Positions 1-11,609 of a stretch of DNA of 64,000 nucleotides are shown here, one piece after another. The position numbers and the translations under genes were made by a program. Source of the stretch: Selaginella moellendorffii (Eukaryota; Streptophyta; Lycopodiopsida; Selaginellales; Selaginellaceae); contig NW_003314361.1 of the NCBI RefSeq assembly GCF_000143415.4, positions 427,115 to 491,114 on the forward strand. The letters are read 5' to 3'. Within the stretch, counting starts at the first letter, position 1. Each line of letters opens with the position of its first letter. The notes under the pieces were generated by a model. The model was given only the letters and a program-made list of their open reading frames with translations, was not told the DNA's origin and searched no databases.

Positions 1-673
1 AGCCTACTATTTGTTCCACTTTGGAAAACCATGGCCACTGGCTGGTTGTGGAACCCGTGTTCTCCATCCTCGTACGTTCTACCTTGTGCCTTTTCTTGAG
101 AGAATCCACCTTGTTCTTACACTGCTCGATGGTTTTCATGGACTTTTGGCCCTGGCAGCGCATGCTCACCATGTTGGACACCTCCTGCCAATGCTTCCCC
201 CGCAAATTCCCCTTGTTGAGCTGCAAGAATTTCTCCGTGTAGGCGTCCAGCAGCGCGCAAATCGCAGTGTCGCTCCATTCCTCTCGATCCTTCTTGAACG
301 AATCGACCTGTCCGTGCTGCTGCTGCTGCTGCTGCATAGCCTTGAGCCTCTTGGACGAGGGGCCCTTGGTGTCGTCGCTGTTCTCCGGCTGATCCCTCTC
401 GCTACCATCGCTCGACGCTCCACTCTTGTTTGGCAGACCTGAGAATTCGGCTCCTCCGGACATCTCCAGCTGCTGGCGCTTGAATCCTACGCCCATGAGG
501 TGGTGGTGGTGGAATTGCTGCTGCTGCTGCTCGTCGTCGCTGAATTCCGTGTCGCCATTGTTCGCGACGCCCACTCCCACGACGCCAGATCCAGGCCCAG
601 TGGCAGTGGCGGACGACGCTGGCCAATCCTTCGCGGCATCCAGCAGCAGGATCTCCTCGTCGCACGAAGACAT
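1..673 (-). CDS. Trihelix transcription factor, SIP1/ASIL-like clade (partial, 3' end beyond window)
   Basis: The minus-strand frame from the ATG at 673 is open to the window edge (224 codons seen). The N-terminal half is low complexity, with Gln and His runs around residues 49-58 and 114-119 and an acidic/Ser stretch, followed by a Lys-rich patch near 109. From about residue 131 comes a trihelix (GT-factor) domain: REEWSDTAICALLDAY, then GKHWQEVS, then EQCKNKVDSLKKRHKVE, then SQWPWF and EQIVG. The spaced Trp residues and the CKNK..SLKKR..VE signature are typical of the plant SIP1 clade that includes ASIL1/ASIL2, which repress seed-maturation genes by binding GT-type promoter elements. Role and nuclear location are inferred from the family. 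No intron is seen. It lies head to head with the SET-domain gene. The C-terminal coiled coil usual in this clade would lie outside the window. Confidence 0.88.
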   Translation of the reverse strand, partial: MSSCDEEILLLDAAKDWPASSATATGPGSGVVGVGVANNGDTEFSDDEQQQQQFHHHHLMGVGFKRQQLEMSGGAEFSGLPNKSGASSDGSERDQPENSDDTKGPSSKRLKAMQQQQQQHGQVDSFKKDREEWSDTAICALLDAYTEKFLQLNKGNLRGKHWQEVSNMVSMRCQGQKSMKTIEQCKNKVDSLKKRHKVERTRMENTGSTTSQWPWFSKVEQIVG

Positions 674-841
674 AAGGAAAATTTTCTCACAAGCCCTAAC
701 CCTGGCTATGGCGGACGCCGTCAATAGGGCTCCGCTTGTGGGGCGCTGACGTGGGGCGATCAAGGCCGTCGGATTTAACCCCATGGGGTTTAAGGGGATA
801 TATCACTGGATATTCCGCTCTCCAAAATCCAAGCTAGGCCA
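674..841. promoter_or_regulatory. Shared 168-bp intergenic region of the divergent trihelix and SET genes
   Basis: Only 168 bases separate the two opposed start codons, so both 5' leaders and core promoters must lie here or overlap the coding regions. A TGACGTGG motif (ACGT core, bZIP-type) is at about 748-755. A CCCTAACCCT stretch, close to the telo-box found in plant 5' leaders, is near 689-698. No clear TATA box is seen. A bidirectional promoter is inferred from spacing. Confidence 0.55.
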
Positions 842-2913
842 ATGAGGGCGGCGATGAATGGCGCCCACAAGCTCTCGCTGGAAGAGGTGAGATTTCTTCC
901 ATCGATCGTGCCCAGGCGCTGAGGGCTTCTAGATTCCCAGGCGCAAACGTCGTGGTTCGTGCGCCAGGGCGGCGATTGCTCGGCCGTTCGCATTGGGGAA
1001 TCGGCATGCGGCAGGCAAGGATTGGATTGATTCTCTCGATGCGATCTTGCGGCAATCGTGGTTCGTGGCAGGGGATTGTTTGCTGCTCGGTCGATTCGCG
1101 CTGGAGAGCAGATTGTGCGAATTCCTCATGAGCTGGTAAGCAAAATAAGCTCTAGTTTTAGTTTAGCTGATAGAAACCATGGAAAGCACCAATGCAGGTG
1201 CTCACGGCCGAGAAACTAGACGATTGTGTGAAGAAGTTACTATCGACAGAGTATGATTGGTGTCCTCTGACGCTTCTCATCCTTGCGGAGCAACACAAAG
1301 GAGAGGTCTGCGATCTTTTCTCTCTATCATATAGTTCTTTGTGATCGTCTTGGTCACTCGTCTTCTTTTCACGATTCTTTTCTTATCAGGCTTCTAGATG
1401 GGCTCCATACGTTTCTTGTCTTCCATCATTTGGGGATCACCACTCTACTGTAAGATCGTCAATTTTTCTTTGCTATCTTTCCATCAGCTTTTTTTGTGTG
1501 TGTACTTTCAGATTTTCTGGGGGAAGGAGGAATTGAAATTCTTGGAGTGTACCCGTGCTTTCCGTGGAACAGCCGAGCGGCGTGAAATGATCTCGGACGA
1601 GTACAATTCAGTGAAGGATGTAACGACTGTTGCGTGTTTTTTGCGAGAACGTTCACGCAGCTAAGTGGCATGACTTCGTGCAGGTTATAAGCTCGTGTCC
1701 TCACGTATTTGGCGAAGATATCTCGCTTTTCCAGTTTGCGCATGCGTATGCTACTGGTAAGCTTTTTTCGTAGAGGTTGCTTCTTTTGCAAAGCTAGGAG
1801 TCTGGTTTTTAACGCCTTTGTTTTTCCGTTCAGTCGTTTCACGAGCTTGGAATGGTGCTCTTTCCAGCGAAATCTCCATGAGGCCTTTTGTGGACTTCTG
1901 CAACCACGATCCAGTTTCTCACGCAACGGTGTCACACGACACTTGCAAGGATGCGACAGTCGTAAGCATGAGCTTCTAATGAAAATCGAAGGCTTTAGCA
2001 ACTTGCCTGACAGATTATTGCCGAGCGCGATTACACAAAAGGCGAAGAGGCGAGTGAGCAAATGCATTTTGAGTTTCATAACTTCTTACGAGATGCTTTT
2101 TTAGGTTTTTATCAGTTATGGCAAGCGCTCCAACGCTGTACTTGCAGTAGACTACGGTTTTGTGCTTCCTAACAATTTGAGTGATCAGGTAGAACTTTGG
2201 TTGTTTTCCCTTCTTAAAGCTAATGCTCCAGGCCGAGCTTTGGATGGAAATTCCATGGAACGATCCACTTCGCGAAAAAAAGCTTGAACTTATGAGGGCA
2301 TTCAATATGCCAACCTTGCAGAATGCTGATGGAACGGAGAGTGGTGAATTGCCAGTCATCTTGGAGTAGTTTCAATAGTTTTCCACGTATGTTTGCTCTG
2401 ACGGTTAATTCTCTAGGGAGGTTTTGGACTCAGCGGACTGGGAAGACGGGGTTGTACTCCCTCAAGCCCGTGCATTTTCGCGTATTATTTGCTTGGATTC
2501 CTTGGAAGGTTTTATTTTTCTTTCTGCATTTCTTGCAAGGTGTTCTAACCTCATAACTCTTTGCAGACATAGAATCAATGATCCAAGAATCCGATACGCT
2601 TCAAGCTCCATTAGCATACCAGCCAAGAAAGGACGTGGCGAAGGAAACCCGGGCAATGAATTTCTTGCTGGAGATGATCCAGGAAAGCATCACGTCACAC
2701 GAGCAGGCATTGCTGGTAAGATCACGACTGGAAGTTTTCATATCCCAGCAGGCATTTTGTTTTGCCTTGTAGATGCTGCAGTCGGCCCCCGACCACATAA
2801 ACAAAATCCGCCGAGGAATGGCTGAAGCTGTTCTTGATGGTGAGCTCCGAGTTCTAGAAAACTCTAGAGGCTGGCTCAAAGATTGTCTTCCAAATGGACA
2901 AGAGCAAGTATAG
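842..2913 (+). CDS. SET-domain protein lysine methyltransferase, Rubisco-LSMT/SETD3-like (14 exons)
   Basis: Reconstructed exons: 842-886, 941-1014, 1072-1135, 1198-1305, 1390-1449, 1512-1619, 1684-1756, 1834-1961, 2014-2049, 2105-2188, 2232-2365, 2417-2508, 2567-2715, 2773-2913. They join in frame to 431 aa ending in TAG. SET motifs are in order: GRGLFA near residues 39-44, then the family segment SRWAPYVSCLP, FVDFCNHD (the Asn-His pair at about 201-202) and GEEVFISYG (230-238). A C-terminal LSMT-type substrate-binding helical domain follows from about residue 290. The family transfers methyl groups from SAM to lysines of non-histone proteins, several of them plastid enzymes; the substrate is not predictable here. 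No clear transit peptide is visible at the chosen start, so an upstream exon is possible. The introns at 1015-1071 and 2050-2104 begin with GC. The exon 6/7 junction is less certain than the others. Confidence 0.88.
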
Positions 2914-3044
2914 GGGAGCATGGTTTATTGATAGGCTGGAGTTGTAGATATTGATGGAAGTGTGCTTCATGTGGCATGTCCAATTTGGATAGATAGATTT
3001 TTCCTAACCTTGAATGTTAGATAACACTTCCTATTTATTATTTA
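2914..3044 (+). other. 3' flank of the SET gene
   Basis: AT-rich sequence after the stop codon, presumably 3' UTR and terminator. There is no canonical AATAAA. Repeat-derived sequence begins at about 3045. Confidence 0.4.
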
Positions 3045-4588
3045 TTAGGGATTTAGTCCTTGCAACCTTATTTAATGCACTTATAAGATTAAACACCACT
3101 TTTTGGTGTCAACCTTATTTAATGCACTTATAAGATTAAACACCACTTTTTGGTGTTTTTGAATGTTTAGGTATCTCAAATGATGTTTTTTTTACAATAA
3201 ACATTTCTTTTTATGACATTGATTCCTTATATTGTAATATAAACAATTTATCCTCCCAAATGATATATTTAACTTTTTTTTCCCAATAAAAAATTTTAGG
3301 AAGTTAACTTTCACCAATCCAATTAATTATGTCACATCTTTTGCTTAATTATTTTATAGTTGTCAAGTCCTACCACTGATTGCTAATGCTTTCATATTTT
3401 CATTAATATTTGGGTCAATGCATTTAAATTGTATACCTTATAACTTAAACTATACCAATCCCATTTTCATTGAGATTCCATTGTCAAAGGGTTTTAATGA
3501 ACTAATCAACTTAACCTCAAAACAACACACTTTGGAATGTTTAATATGTCCACACTATTGTATTTATGAGCTTACTTTTACAACACTTCCTACTTCCCAC
3601 TTGTGTTTAAGTCTTTGTCAAGACAATAGTAATTGTTTTTTATGCTAAATATCAGTTAACAATACAATCTAATACTCACATACAACTCTTCACCAAAGTT
3701 GTTTTCCACGACTTTAGTATAACACCTTCTACCATCAATGAAATACCCATTATTTTCATATTTGGATTTTATGACCGTCCCAGTCTTTTATAAGGTACAA
3801 CACACTTTAGTCCACATATTCCTAGTAATCCTTTAGGACCATTCCTTGACTCCACCGAATCATTTAACTTTTTGGACTTATTAATCCAACAACCCATAAG
3901 GTTTAAGCTTTATGGCTCTTTTTTGGTTTCACCTTGTTAGAATACAATTTCATGTATTGATGTTCTATTCATAAGGATTATCTTTAAAAGTGTTTCTTTA
4001 ACATTTGATTTTTTTTGTTCCACATAAATTACCTTTACCCCCTAGAAGAACTATCCTTCCATACGATGAAAACATTGACTCATCCTTTGAGCACACCTTT
4101 GGGTGTTTCGGCCTTTATTAAAGGTAGCTCCAACCACCATTTCAAGGACATATATCTTTATTCACATTTGACCTCTCATAATTATTAACTTTAGTCTTAA
4201 ATTTATGAGCACCATCCTCAACCATATGAAGATAATTTTGTGACTCCTTTATTGTCTTGGAGTCTCTATTATTTCCTGTGATCTTATAATTACTACAACC
4301 ATATTAGTCAGTTTGTTATATCAAACACTTATATGGATTATATCCTCAACTCCTTGAGGAAAGCTTTCTATTGTTCCCAAGATCCTAAAATCATTCCCTT
4401 ATTAGCTCCTTTCTATCCACCACATTATTTATATGTTCATGTATGAACTAAAGTGGAGAGTCATGCCCTGTTGATATGCTACTCTTTAAGGATAGACCCA
4501 TTTCTGGAACCTTTTGATGCTAATATCAAATGGTGATATACTTGACCACCAATAAAAGTTGGATTAAAGAACAACTTCGATACCAAGT
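3045..4588 (-). mobile_element. Family B LTR retrotransposon, internal non-coding part (minus orientation)
   Basis: This stretch is repeated, diverged, at 5905-6999, starting at a shared ATTAGGGATTTAGTCC and extending over 1 kb in the same order. Beside the LTR at 4589, read on the minus strand, lies ACTTGGTATCGAAGTTG, which resembles a primer-binding site of the initiator-Met type (TGGTATC...). That fixes the orientation and marks this as the 5' internal part. No long ORF survives. A 47-bp unit is locally duplicated in tandem at about 3062-3156. Confidence 0.55.
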
Positions 4589-5660
4589 TGTGAGTGACTA
4601 AATTTTCCATTCTTCTTTAATGACTTAATCACACCTTAACCACTTGAATGAGTTTACTCATGACTTCCATAAGTCTTATTCCCAACTTAGGCGTGTACTA
4701 GCCCCATAAATGACATCTATGCCACACAATTTTTGCATTTAGTCCAAGTGCTCCACATGTCCAATCTCATTATAGACACCCAAAGGTATTACTAATATAT
4801 CAGTATATTATGTTAAAGCCATATTCATTTACCCTTGTTTTATTGGTAGTCCAAAACCACCCATACCATACCTTTATCTTTCAAAGGCTAGGCCATCTGT
4901 CTATGAGTGATCATCTTAGATCCACTTCTTAGCATCTTTAAAATGCTTGAAGACATAGGAAATAACCTTTCCTAATATCCTTTTTTTGGTCCCCATCAAA
5001 TCCTTCTTCGTTCACAGCCATGTTTACCAATACTGCCATTGAATTAGAACCAGTAAACCCAACCATTATGTCCTATTGACCTTTTGGGCTTCCTTGTCGC
5101 ATGACTACATCCTTGGTCATTATATAAGAGAATTGCTCACTTTCCTTTCCATAGTGTAGGATTTTAGGACAACATTTTGAAACATTGCGGCCTTACATAA
5201 ACCTTGTGGGTACTCTCTCCACCTTCTACCTTTGGGTGCCCTAGCTATGTGGCTACAGCGAGGTTCTAATGAACCACGCCGGTCCATCTCAAGCCCATTT
5301 TGGCTTTATTTCGAATTTATTCTTAAACTCCATCTCGGACTTCTTTTTAGACTTTATCTCAAATTCCATCTTAGACTCCTTTTTGGATTCCTTCTTGGAG
5401 TCCTTTTTGATACTTCTATGTGTTATGACACTCACCATGTATTAGTCCTTCTTGTGTCCCTTTTAGAGACTCATTCACTAATTGCTTTATGCTTATTCCT
5501 TGAGTATTTTGTTTAGAGTTCCACTCCCATTCTCAACTTTCCAGAGCTTTTTATCCAAATATGTGACACTTGTTGGACTTCCATTTTGACGATTACTATG
5601 AGGCACCATTTTGGCTCCACTTTAGGGCTTAGGGATTTATGTCTTATAGATATCTCTACA
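4589..5660 (-). repeat. LTR of family B (minus orientation)
   Basis: It aligns, with large gaps, to 43910-45444: the same start near GACTAAATTTTTCCATTC, the same GCCCC..AATGACAT block, the same GGGACAACATTT-like block and the same GGGCTTAGGGATTT end. On the minus strand it runs TG...CA, with the PBS-like sequence just beyond its 3' end at about 4572-4588. The right boundary is uncertain within 5646-5660. The GC-rich hexamer array of the 45 kb copy is absent. Confidence 0.6.
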
Positions 5661-5904
5661 TTTTTTACCATGTCTTAATAAGTATTCTTAGGGATGAAAT
5701 TTGCTTGATAATTTAGGGAGTGGTTCCTCAATCTAGATATGCTCACTTTATAATCCCACACATTGGGATTAGTGTTGCTACTCATAGGCCTTTGTATACC
5801 CGTCATTATCCTTACCAAAGTCTTTTTAGCTTTGTCCAATTCGGATAGATAAACTTCTTTTGTCTTTACAACCTTGGCCATTAGATAACACATTTTATCC
5901 ATTT
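5661..5904. other. Segment between the two family B units, no convincing gene
   Basis: A minus-strand ORF of 75 codons (5675-5902) exists but shows no domain I recognise. By position it should be 3' internal sequence of the neighbouring family B element. Confidence 0.3.
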
Positions 5905-7240
5905 TTTCATTAGGGATTTAGTCCCTTGGGCTTTATCCAATGCCCTCATGATACCAAACACCACTTCTTGTGTGTTTTAGAGTGCTTAGGTGTCCTGATG
6001 ATGGCTTTATTTGATAATGAGCATTTTCTTTTACAACATTGTTTTATTATATCGTAACATAAGCCATTTATTTCCCAAGGGATATATCTAACCTCTTTCT
6101 TATCCAACCAAAGAGTCTCAGGAAGTTAGCTCCAAGAAATTATTCTAAACCTTTTTTTAGTTGCTTTATAGTTACTATGTTTTACAACTCATTGCCAGTG
6201 CTTCCACATCTCCATCATTATTGGGTCAATACATTTGAATCACATGCCTTTCAGCTTAGGCTATGTCTATCCCATTTCTATTGGGATTCTTTTGGCAAGA
6301 GGTCAACCAACTTAACTTCAAGGCATCACACCTTGGAACATATGGTGTTCCCACACCATCAGCTATAAAAGCCTATTCACATGTCCTATTTACAAAGACC
6401 ATCTTTGAAAGTGTTGCTCTGACATTTAATTATCCTTTATTTTATAGGTTATTTTTGCCCTTTAGAACTATCCTTCCATACAATGAGAACATTGACTCAT
6501 CCTTTGAGCACATACTTGAATTCCTTGGGTTGTTCTAGCCTTTATTAAAGGTAGCCTTATTTCAAGGATACATGTCCTCATCCACATTTGACCTTTCACA
6601 ATTATTAATTTTAGTCTCAAGTTCATGAACACCATCCTCAACTATATAAGGATAATTCTGTGACTCATTTATTGTCTCGGAGTCTTTATCTTTCTTGTGA
6701 TCCCAATAATAAGTGTTTACTACAACCACATTAATTAGTTTCCTAAGTCAAACACTTATATGGATCACATCCTCAACTTTCTAAGGAAAACCTTCTACTG
6801 TTGTAAAAATCCTAAAGTCATTCCCCTTATTAGCCCCTTTCTATCGATCATATTGCCTACACATTCATGTATAAATTGAGTTATGCTCTCTTGACATACT
6901 ACTCTTTGAGTATAGACCCATTTCTAGGACCTTTTGATATCAATATCAAGTGGTGATATACTTAACCACCAATAATAATCGAACTAAAAAACAGTTCTGA
7001 TACTAAATTATAAGCAATTAATTTTTCCATTCTACTTTAGCCACTTAACCACACCTTTGACCATTTGGAAGATCTCACTTATGACCTCCATAAGTCCTAC
7101 TCCCTACTTGGGAACTTGTTAGCCCCGTGAATGACATTTATGCCATTTAGCCTTTGCACTTGGTCTAAATGCTCCATGTATCCAATCTCATGATAGACAT
7201 CCTAAAGGTACTACTAACATATTAGGCAATTACTTTAAGG
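5905..7240 (-). mobile_element. Second family B unit: internal part plus truncated LTR
   Basis: 5905-6999 repeats the internal sequence of 3045-4588 in the same order and orientation. From about 7000 it continues into the family B LTR (ATTTTTCCATTCTACTTTAG, then the GCCCCGTGAATGACAT block). The LTR stops abruptly at about 7240, where a family A LTR begins. The second unit is therefore broken at, or overwritten by, the family A element. Confidence 0.55.
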
Positions 7241-7557
7241 TTATAAGGTATTTGGTAGACATGGTAAGTTATCATTCAATAATATTGAGGGATTAGTTTC
7301 AATACGCCACTCAATAGCTAGTGCAAGACACAATGAGACAGGAACTCCATATTGGGTTAAGTTTGCTTAACTAATAGCACGTAGGAATTTCGTCCTTATA
7401 CTTGTTTGGTTTAAGTATACTCAAAATGTCCAATTAGCTCCACTAGCACAAAGGGATCCAACTGTATTGACCTCCTGCCATTATGGCAATAAGGAAAGAG
7501 TTTTTATAAAGATTGGCCAATAAATATCTTTCAATACTTGAAGTCACATTTATGACA
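7241..7557 (-). repeat. Family A (chromovirus) 3' LTR fragment, minus orientation
   Basis: On the minus strand the LTR begins TGTCATAAATGTGACTTC, matching the TGTCACAAATGTGAC start of the family A LTR at 26585. It runs about 317 bp before being lost at the junction with family B. The polypurine tract lies next to it at 7558-7572 (minus strand AAGGGGGGGAGAG). Confidence 0.75.
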
Positions 7558-8385
7558 CTCTCCCCCCCTTAGGGAAGATCGACGTCCTCGTCAATGCATA
7601 CATGAGTCTAGCAAACCATCAAGGAAACAACTCTGAAAGTTAGCGGAAAACACGCTATATGGGAAACACACCAACTTAAATGAGTTCTACCTCTCCTCTA
7701 CATCCAAAGATGTTAAAACTTAAACACCCTTTGGCTGTCACTGATAAGAAAATGACTAACGAAGTTAATTAGTTGCTTTAAATACCACTTAACTTACAAA
7801 GGAATGATACATCCCTAGCCATAGGGACATAGGGAGAGAGTTAGAGGCCCAACTTCCCCTGAGCAAGAAATCAAGCCTATTGGAAAGATTTAGACAACTA
7901 TTATAAACTGGCAGATGAAGTTATTTACAAAAGCACTCCCTTTTTTAATAATGAGTCAACGAAAGACTCATTATTTCTCTAGTTTCAACTTTATATTTAG
8001 GTTCACTGTCCACAACTTTTGGTGGCAGACAAATCTCCCCTTGGCATGCAACATTCATAGTGTAAGGAGCCCATAAATTGGCATGAAATACATTATGAAT
8101 ATTGGACATTTCCACAAGAAGATTCAACTAATAGGATATATCACCAATTCGTTTCAAAACCCTATAGGGCCTAACATATCTTAGTAACAGCTTTTGAGAG
8201 GTGTGGCTTTTGAGAAGATAGTGACACCTGATCTCCCACTTGATAGGATACATCCCGACAATGCCAATCCATATCACGTCAATACCTATGTTGAGCTTTG
8301 CCTATTGCCTTAGTAGCTCTAGACGAACTATGGCATAGTTGCTCTACATAAGTCTCAACAGTTAAGATCAACACTTCAGACATTG
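7558..8385 (-). pseudogene. Family A gypsy chromovirus, 3' end of pol and 3' non-coding region (minus, decayed)
   Basis: The minus-strand frame at 8127-7945 reads IHNVFHANLWAPYT...LPPKVVDSEPKY, the integrase C-terminal segment leading to a chromodomain. It matches the plus-strand copy at 17700-17850. Further upstream (to about 8385) is the QVGDQVSL / RYVRPYRVLKRIGDIS segment. After the coding part, about 370 bp of 3' non-coding sequence leads to the polypurine tract. Stops interrupt it and the chromodomain is lost. It meets the plus-strand gag remnant near 8386 head to head. Confidence 0.65.
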
Positions 8386-9083
8386 GTTTCAGTACAACAA
8401 TTTGTTGATCTTGGTTTGAGACTTTGCGCGGAGCTGCAGCAGTTAAAGCAACAAAGGGACCTTATACATTACATTAATGTGTTTGCTTAGAAGCACATTA
8501 TGATTGCAAATATGAGTGGCAAAGATGCTTGAAGTTATTTCTTAGAGAGTTAAGTTCACTTTCTTGTAATGAGATTTTGAAGTTTAAGCTGAAAACATAC
8601 TTGAAGTATAAGGAGGCAGCACAACAAGTTGGCTTTAGTCAGTCTTTCATGGAACAATATCAACAGTCGTATGCTGGTACCTCGGACAAAAATAAGAATT
8701 CTGGGAATAAACAAGGTGATCGAAAACAGAGGGTGAAAGGAAGGTTCTGCCTTGGAGGCTCACAATCAATAGTTAACAAAGGTGGTGGTGGTTGGAGACC
8801 ACTAGCAACTTCTTTTGGTCCTAGGCCCTCTGTTCCTCCTTCTGGTAGGTACAAGCAGTAGCAACTTGTGAAACCTGCTCTTAGCGGAATAGGTAGTGTG
8901 GGTCATTGCTTTCATTGTGGAGAGTTAGAATATAGGTTCTTGGAATGTCCCAACAATCATAAAACAAGGTCTCATGTTAATATCATGAGGGAAAATAGTG
9001 GTGGTGAAGCTAAAAGGGTTGACAAGTTAGTCAATGCAGAATATGAGGAAGAAGAGGTGAGTTACTTTCATTACTTTCCTTAA
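8386..9083 (+). pseudogene. Family A gypsy gag remnant with a damaged zinc knuckle
   Basis: Gag-like fragments (LRELSSLSCNEILKFKLKTYLKYKEAA, read in pieces around 8530-8620) are followed by a basic Gly/Asn/Lys-rich linker. A CCHC-type knuckle, CFHCGELEYRFLEC, lies at about 8910-8950, but the expected His is Tyr. Stop codons split the region. Gag would form the retroelement particle; this copy cannot be functional. Protease and RT follow on the same strand. Confidence 0.6.
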
Positions 9084-10560
9084 GCTTTTCTCGTAGTCAA
9101 TGCAAACACTAATTTATTGATGTATTTAAAAAGCTTTGTCCATGGACACCAAATTTGAATGATGATTGACATAGGAGCTACACACAATGTGATATCCAAA
9201 GACTTAATTAAATTTTTAGGATTGAATGCTGAGCAAATGTTGCCCATATACTTTTGGTTTGCAGAAGGTGGGCAAGTAGCTAGAAAATTTGTGAGTGATA
9301 TTCTAATAAAAATATCCAAATGGAAAGAAAGAGTGGACTTGGTAGTGTTGAAAATATCAGATTTTTAGATGGTGTTTGGTATAGATTTCTTTAACAAATA
9401 TATTAAAGGGATTTATGGTACTAAACAAAGTTATATTATATTGAAGTTAGAAAAACATCCTGATGTGTCCTTCCAATTGCAAAAGCGCTCCTCAAAGGAT
9501 TGGGATGCTAAGTTCCTGATTGCGAGAGCCGCTCAAAATGTAGCTAAGAAGGGATATTAGACCTTTTGGGTTCAAGTGATGGAAGATGAAGGTGTTGATG
9601 ACTTAGTTCGAATTAGTGATAGGGTTGATTCTGTATTAAAGAAGATATTAGAATTGTTGGTGCGGAATCAGGATATCTTCCTGAAGGATTTGCTGCCAGG
9701 ACTACTTCCTAGCCATGAAGTTGATCATCGGATTGAGGTTATTCTGGGTCTTAAACCACCTATAAAACCTTCATATCATTTGAATATCAAGTAAATTGCT
9801 GAACTCAAGAAGCAATTTACAGAGTTTCTTGACAAAGGTCATATCCGACCAAGCAAGTCACTTTATGGAGCATTAGTCCTTTTTATTATGAAAAAGGATG
9901 GAACTATAAGGATGTATATGGAATATTGGGCACTCAACAAGATCAAGGTCAAAAACAGTTATTCTTTACCTCGCATTGATGACTTGTTTGACCAAATTCT
10001 TAAAGGCTAAGTATTTTACGTGACTTGATTTGCAGTCTGGGTATTATCAGATACAGGTGGTAGAGTACGGATCTTTTGAGTTTCTCGTCATACCATTTGG
10101 GTTATGTAATGCTCCGGCAACGTTCAGATAAATAGAATATTTAGAGATTATTTGGACACATTTGTTATCTTATATATCGATGATATTCTAGACTTTAGTG
10201 AAACGTTGGAGGATCATTAGAAACACTTGGAGCTAGTGTTTCAAAAATTGCATGAACACAAATTGTATGCTAAGGAAAGTAAATGTGCTTTTAGACAATT
10301 GCGTGTGAACATTTTCTTAGACATATAGTTGGTGGTGGTGTAATTAAGGTGGATCCCGCAAGTTGGTTTGTAATTTTGCAAGAATTTCTCTTTTGTTGAC
10401 TGAGTTAATGAAGAGTAGTATACTGTTTCATTGGACACCGGCTTGTCAACATGCTTTTATACAATTGAAGGAAATCTTGACTACGGTTCCTATTCTTAGG
10501 ATCCTAGATCTTGATAAACCCTTCAAAGTGCATTGTGATGCATTTGGCTATGCTATTGGT
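9084..10560 (+). pseudogene. Family A gypsy protease and reverse transcriptase (decayed)
   Basis: A retropepsin-like segment MIDIGATHNVIS at about 9160-9200 corresponds to the D-S/T-G-A active site with Ile in place of Ser/Thr. RT follows: KPPIKPSYHLNIK near 9750, [15 protein letters not shown] near 9830, [18 protein letters not shown] near 9890-9940, and VILYIDDILDFSETLE near 10165-10210, which carries the YIDD catalytic box. It ends in FKVHCDAFGYAIG, the start of RNase H, at the N gap. Several stops and frameshifts are present. Confidence 0.75.
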
Positions 10561-10660
10561 NNNNNNNNNNNNNNNNNNNNNNNNNNNNNNNNNNNNNNNN
10601 NNNNNNNNNNNNNNNNNNNNNNNNNNNNNNNNNNNNNNNNNNNNNNNNNNNNNNNNNNNN
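10561..10660. other. Assembly gap (100 N)
   Basis: A run of exactly 100 N inside the RNase H domain of the gypsy element. The uniform length suggests a placeholder rather than a measured gap. Confidence 0.98.
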
Positions 10661-11035
10661 GCCTTGGGGACCCTTTGGGTTAGGTTTGGGGGGGGGGCCC
10701 CCTTAATTGGGGGGTGAACTCCAACCTTTTTTTTTTAAAAAAAAGGGTTCAAATAAATTCCGGGGGGCACAAATTCTTTTTTTCAGCCCCGGCAAAAAAA
10801 AAGGGTTTAAGAGGGTTTTGGAAAAATTTTGGGAAAAGGGGGGCCTAAAGGGGGGGGGGGGGTTCTTCCCCCCCAATAAGACCGGGGGGGAGTTGGGTTT
10901 AAACCCCAGCCAAATGGGGGAAAAGGGGGGGAATTACCTTGGAAGGGGGAAAATAATCCCTTAAAATGTTGGGAAAGGTTTTCCACCACTATCCCTACTA
11001 TACATTTGGACCCCCCCCCCCCCCCCCCCCCCCTT
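10661..11035. other. Low-quality homopolymer-rich sequence beside the gap
   Basis: The stretch is full of long G, C, A and T runs and broken words, unlike anything else in the window apart from C/G runs in family A LTRs. It looks like the unreliable end of a sequencing read, probably covering family A LTR sequence. ORFs here are not credible. Confidence 0.7.
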
Positions 11036-11609
11036 GAGGAACACATGCTTTGGGCTTTCACCCCAAGCTTCCCTTAGTCTCAGGAGTTAGTCTCTGGGAC
11101 AAGCTCGAAACTTACTAAATATGGAATGGCGCTAGATTGCGAATTTGGACATGGGATAAACACTATTGTGTTCAAATTAATCTCTACATTCCATAGATAT
11201 GCAAAATGAGCAAATCTAGACACTTTCCATAAATAGTATTTGGGACCGAAATGAGACTAACACAAAGGGCATGATATCGAGGGTGTTCATCTAACTATCA
11301 TCTAGCAAATATTGAAGGACTAATCTCAATATTGCAGGGGTTTCCAACACTAGCAAGTGCAAGTTAGCATCATGAGTTTCTCGTCACTGTGTATAGTATG
11401 CTTAATTTAATGACAACTTAGGATTTCCTTCCTTAGTGCCCTTCTGGTCTAAGTGTATATGTGCTAACCAGTTTCTCAACTAGCTTGGGCAGAGACCATA
11501 AAGGGAACCAACAATACCGACCTCTTGCCATCGTGGCAGTAAAAAGAGAGTGTCCGTAAGGACTAGCCGACAAGTATCTTTCGATACCCGAAGTCACATT
11601 TGCGACATT
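11036..11609 (-). repeat. Family A LTR fragment inserted in the gypsy RNase H domain (minus)
   Basis: The sequence from CTTTGGGCTTTCACCCC to the LTR terminus (minus-strand TGTCGCAAATGTGAC) matches the family A LTR copies. RNase H coding sequence stops at AIG before the gap and resumes right after 11609, so the LTR is an insertion into the domain. The left boundary is hidden in the gap. Confidence 0.75.

Noticed and set aside
11-442. Plus-strand 143-codon ORF at the left edge
   Set aside because: Antisense shadow of the trihelix gene, whose domain is clear on the minus strand.
1459-2079. Minus-strand 206-codon ORF
   Set aside because: Runs antisense across exons and introns of the SET gene; basic, low-complexity translation with no domain.
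10707-11061. Gly/Lys-rich and Pro-rich ORFs beside the gap
   Set aside because: Lie in low-quality homopolymer sequence.
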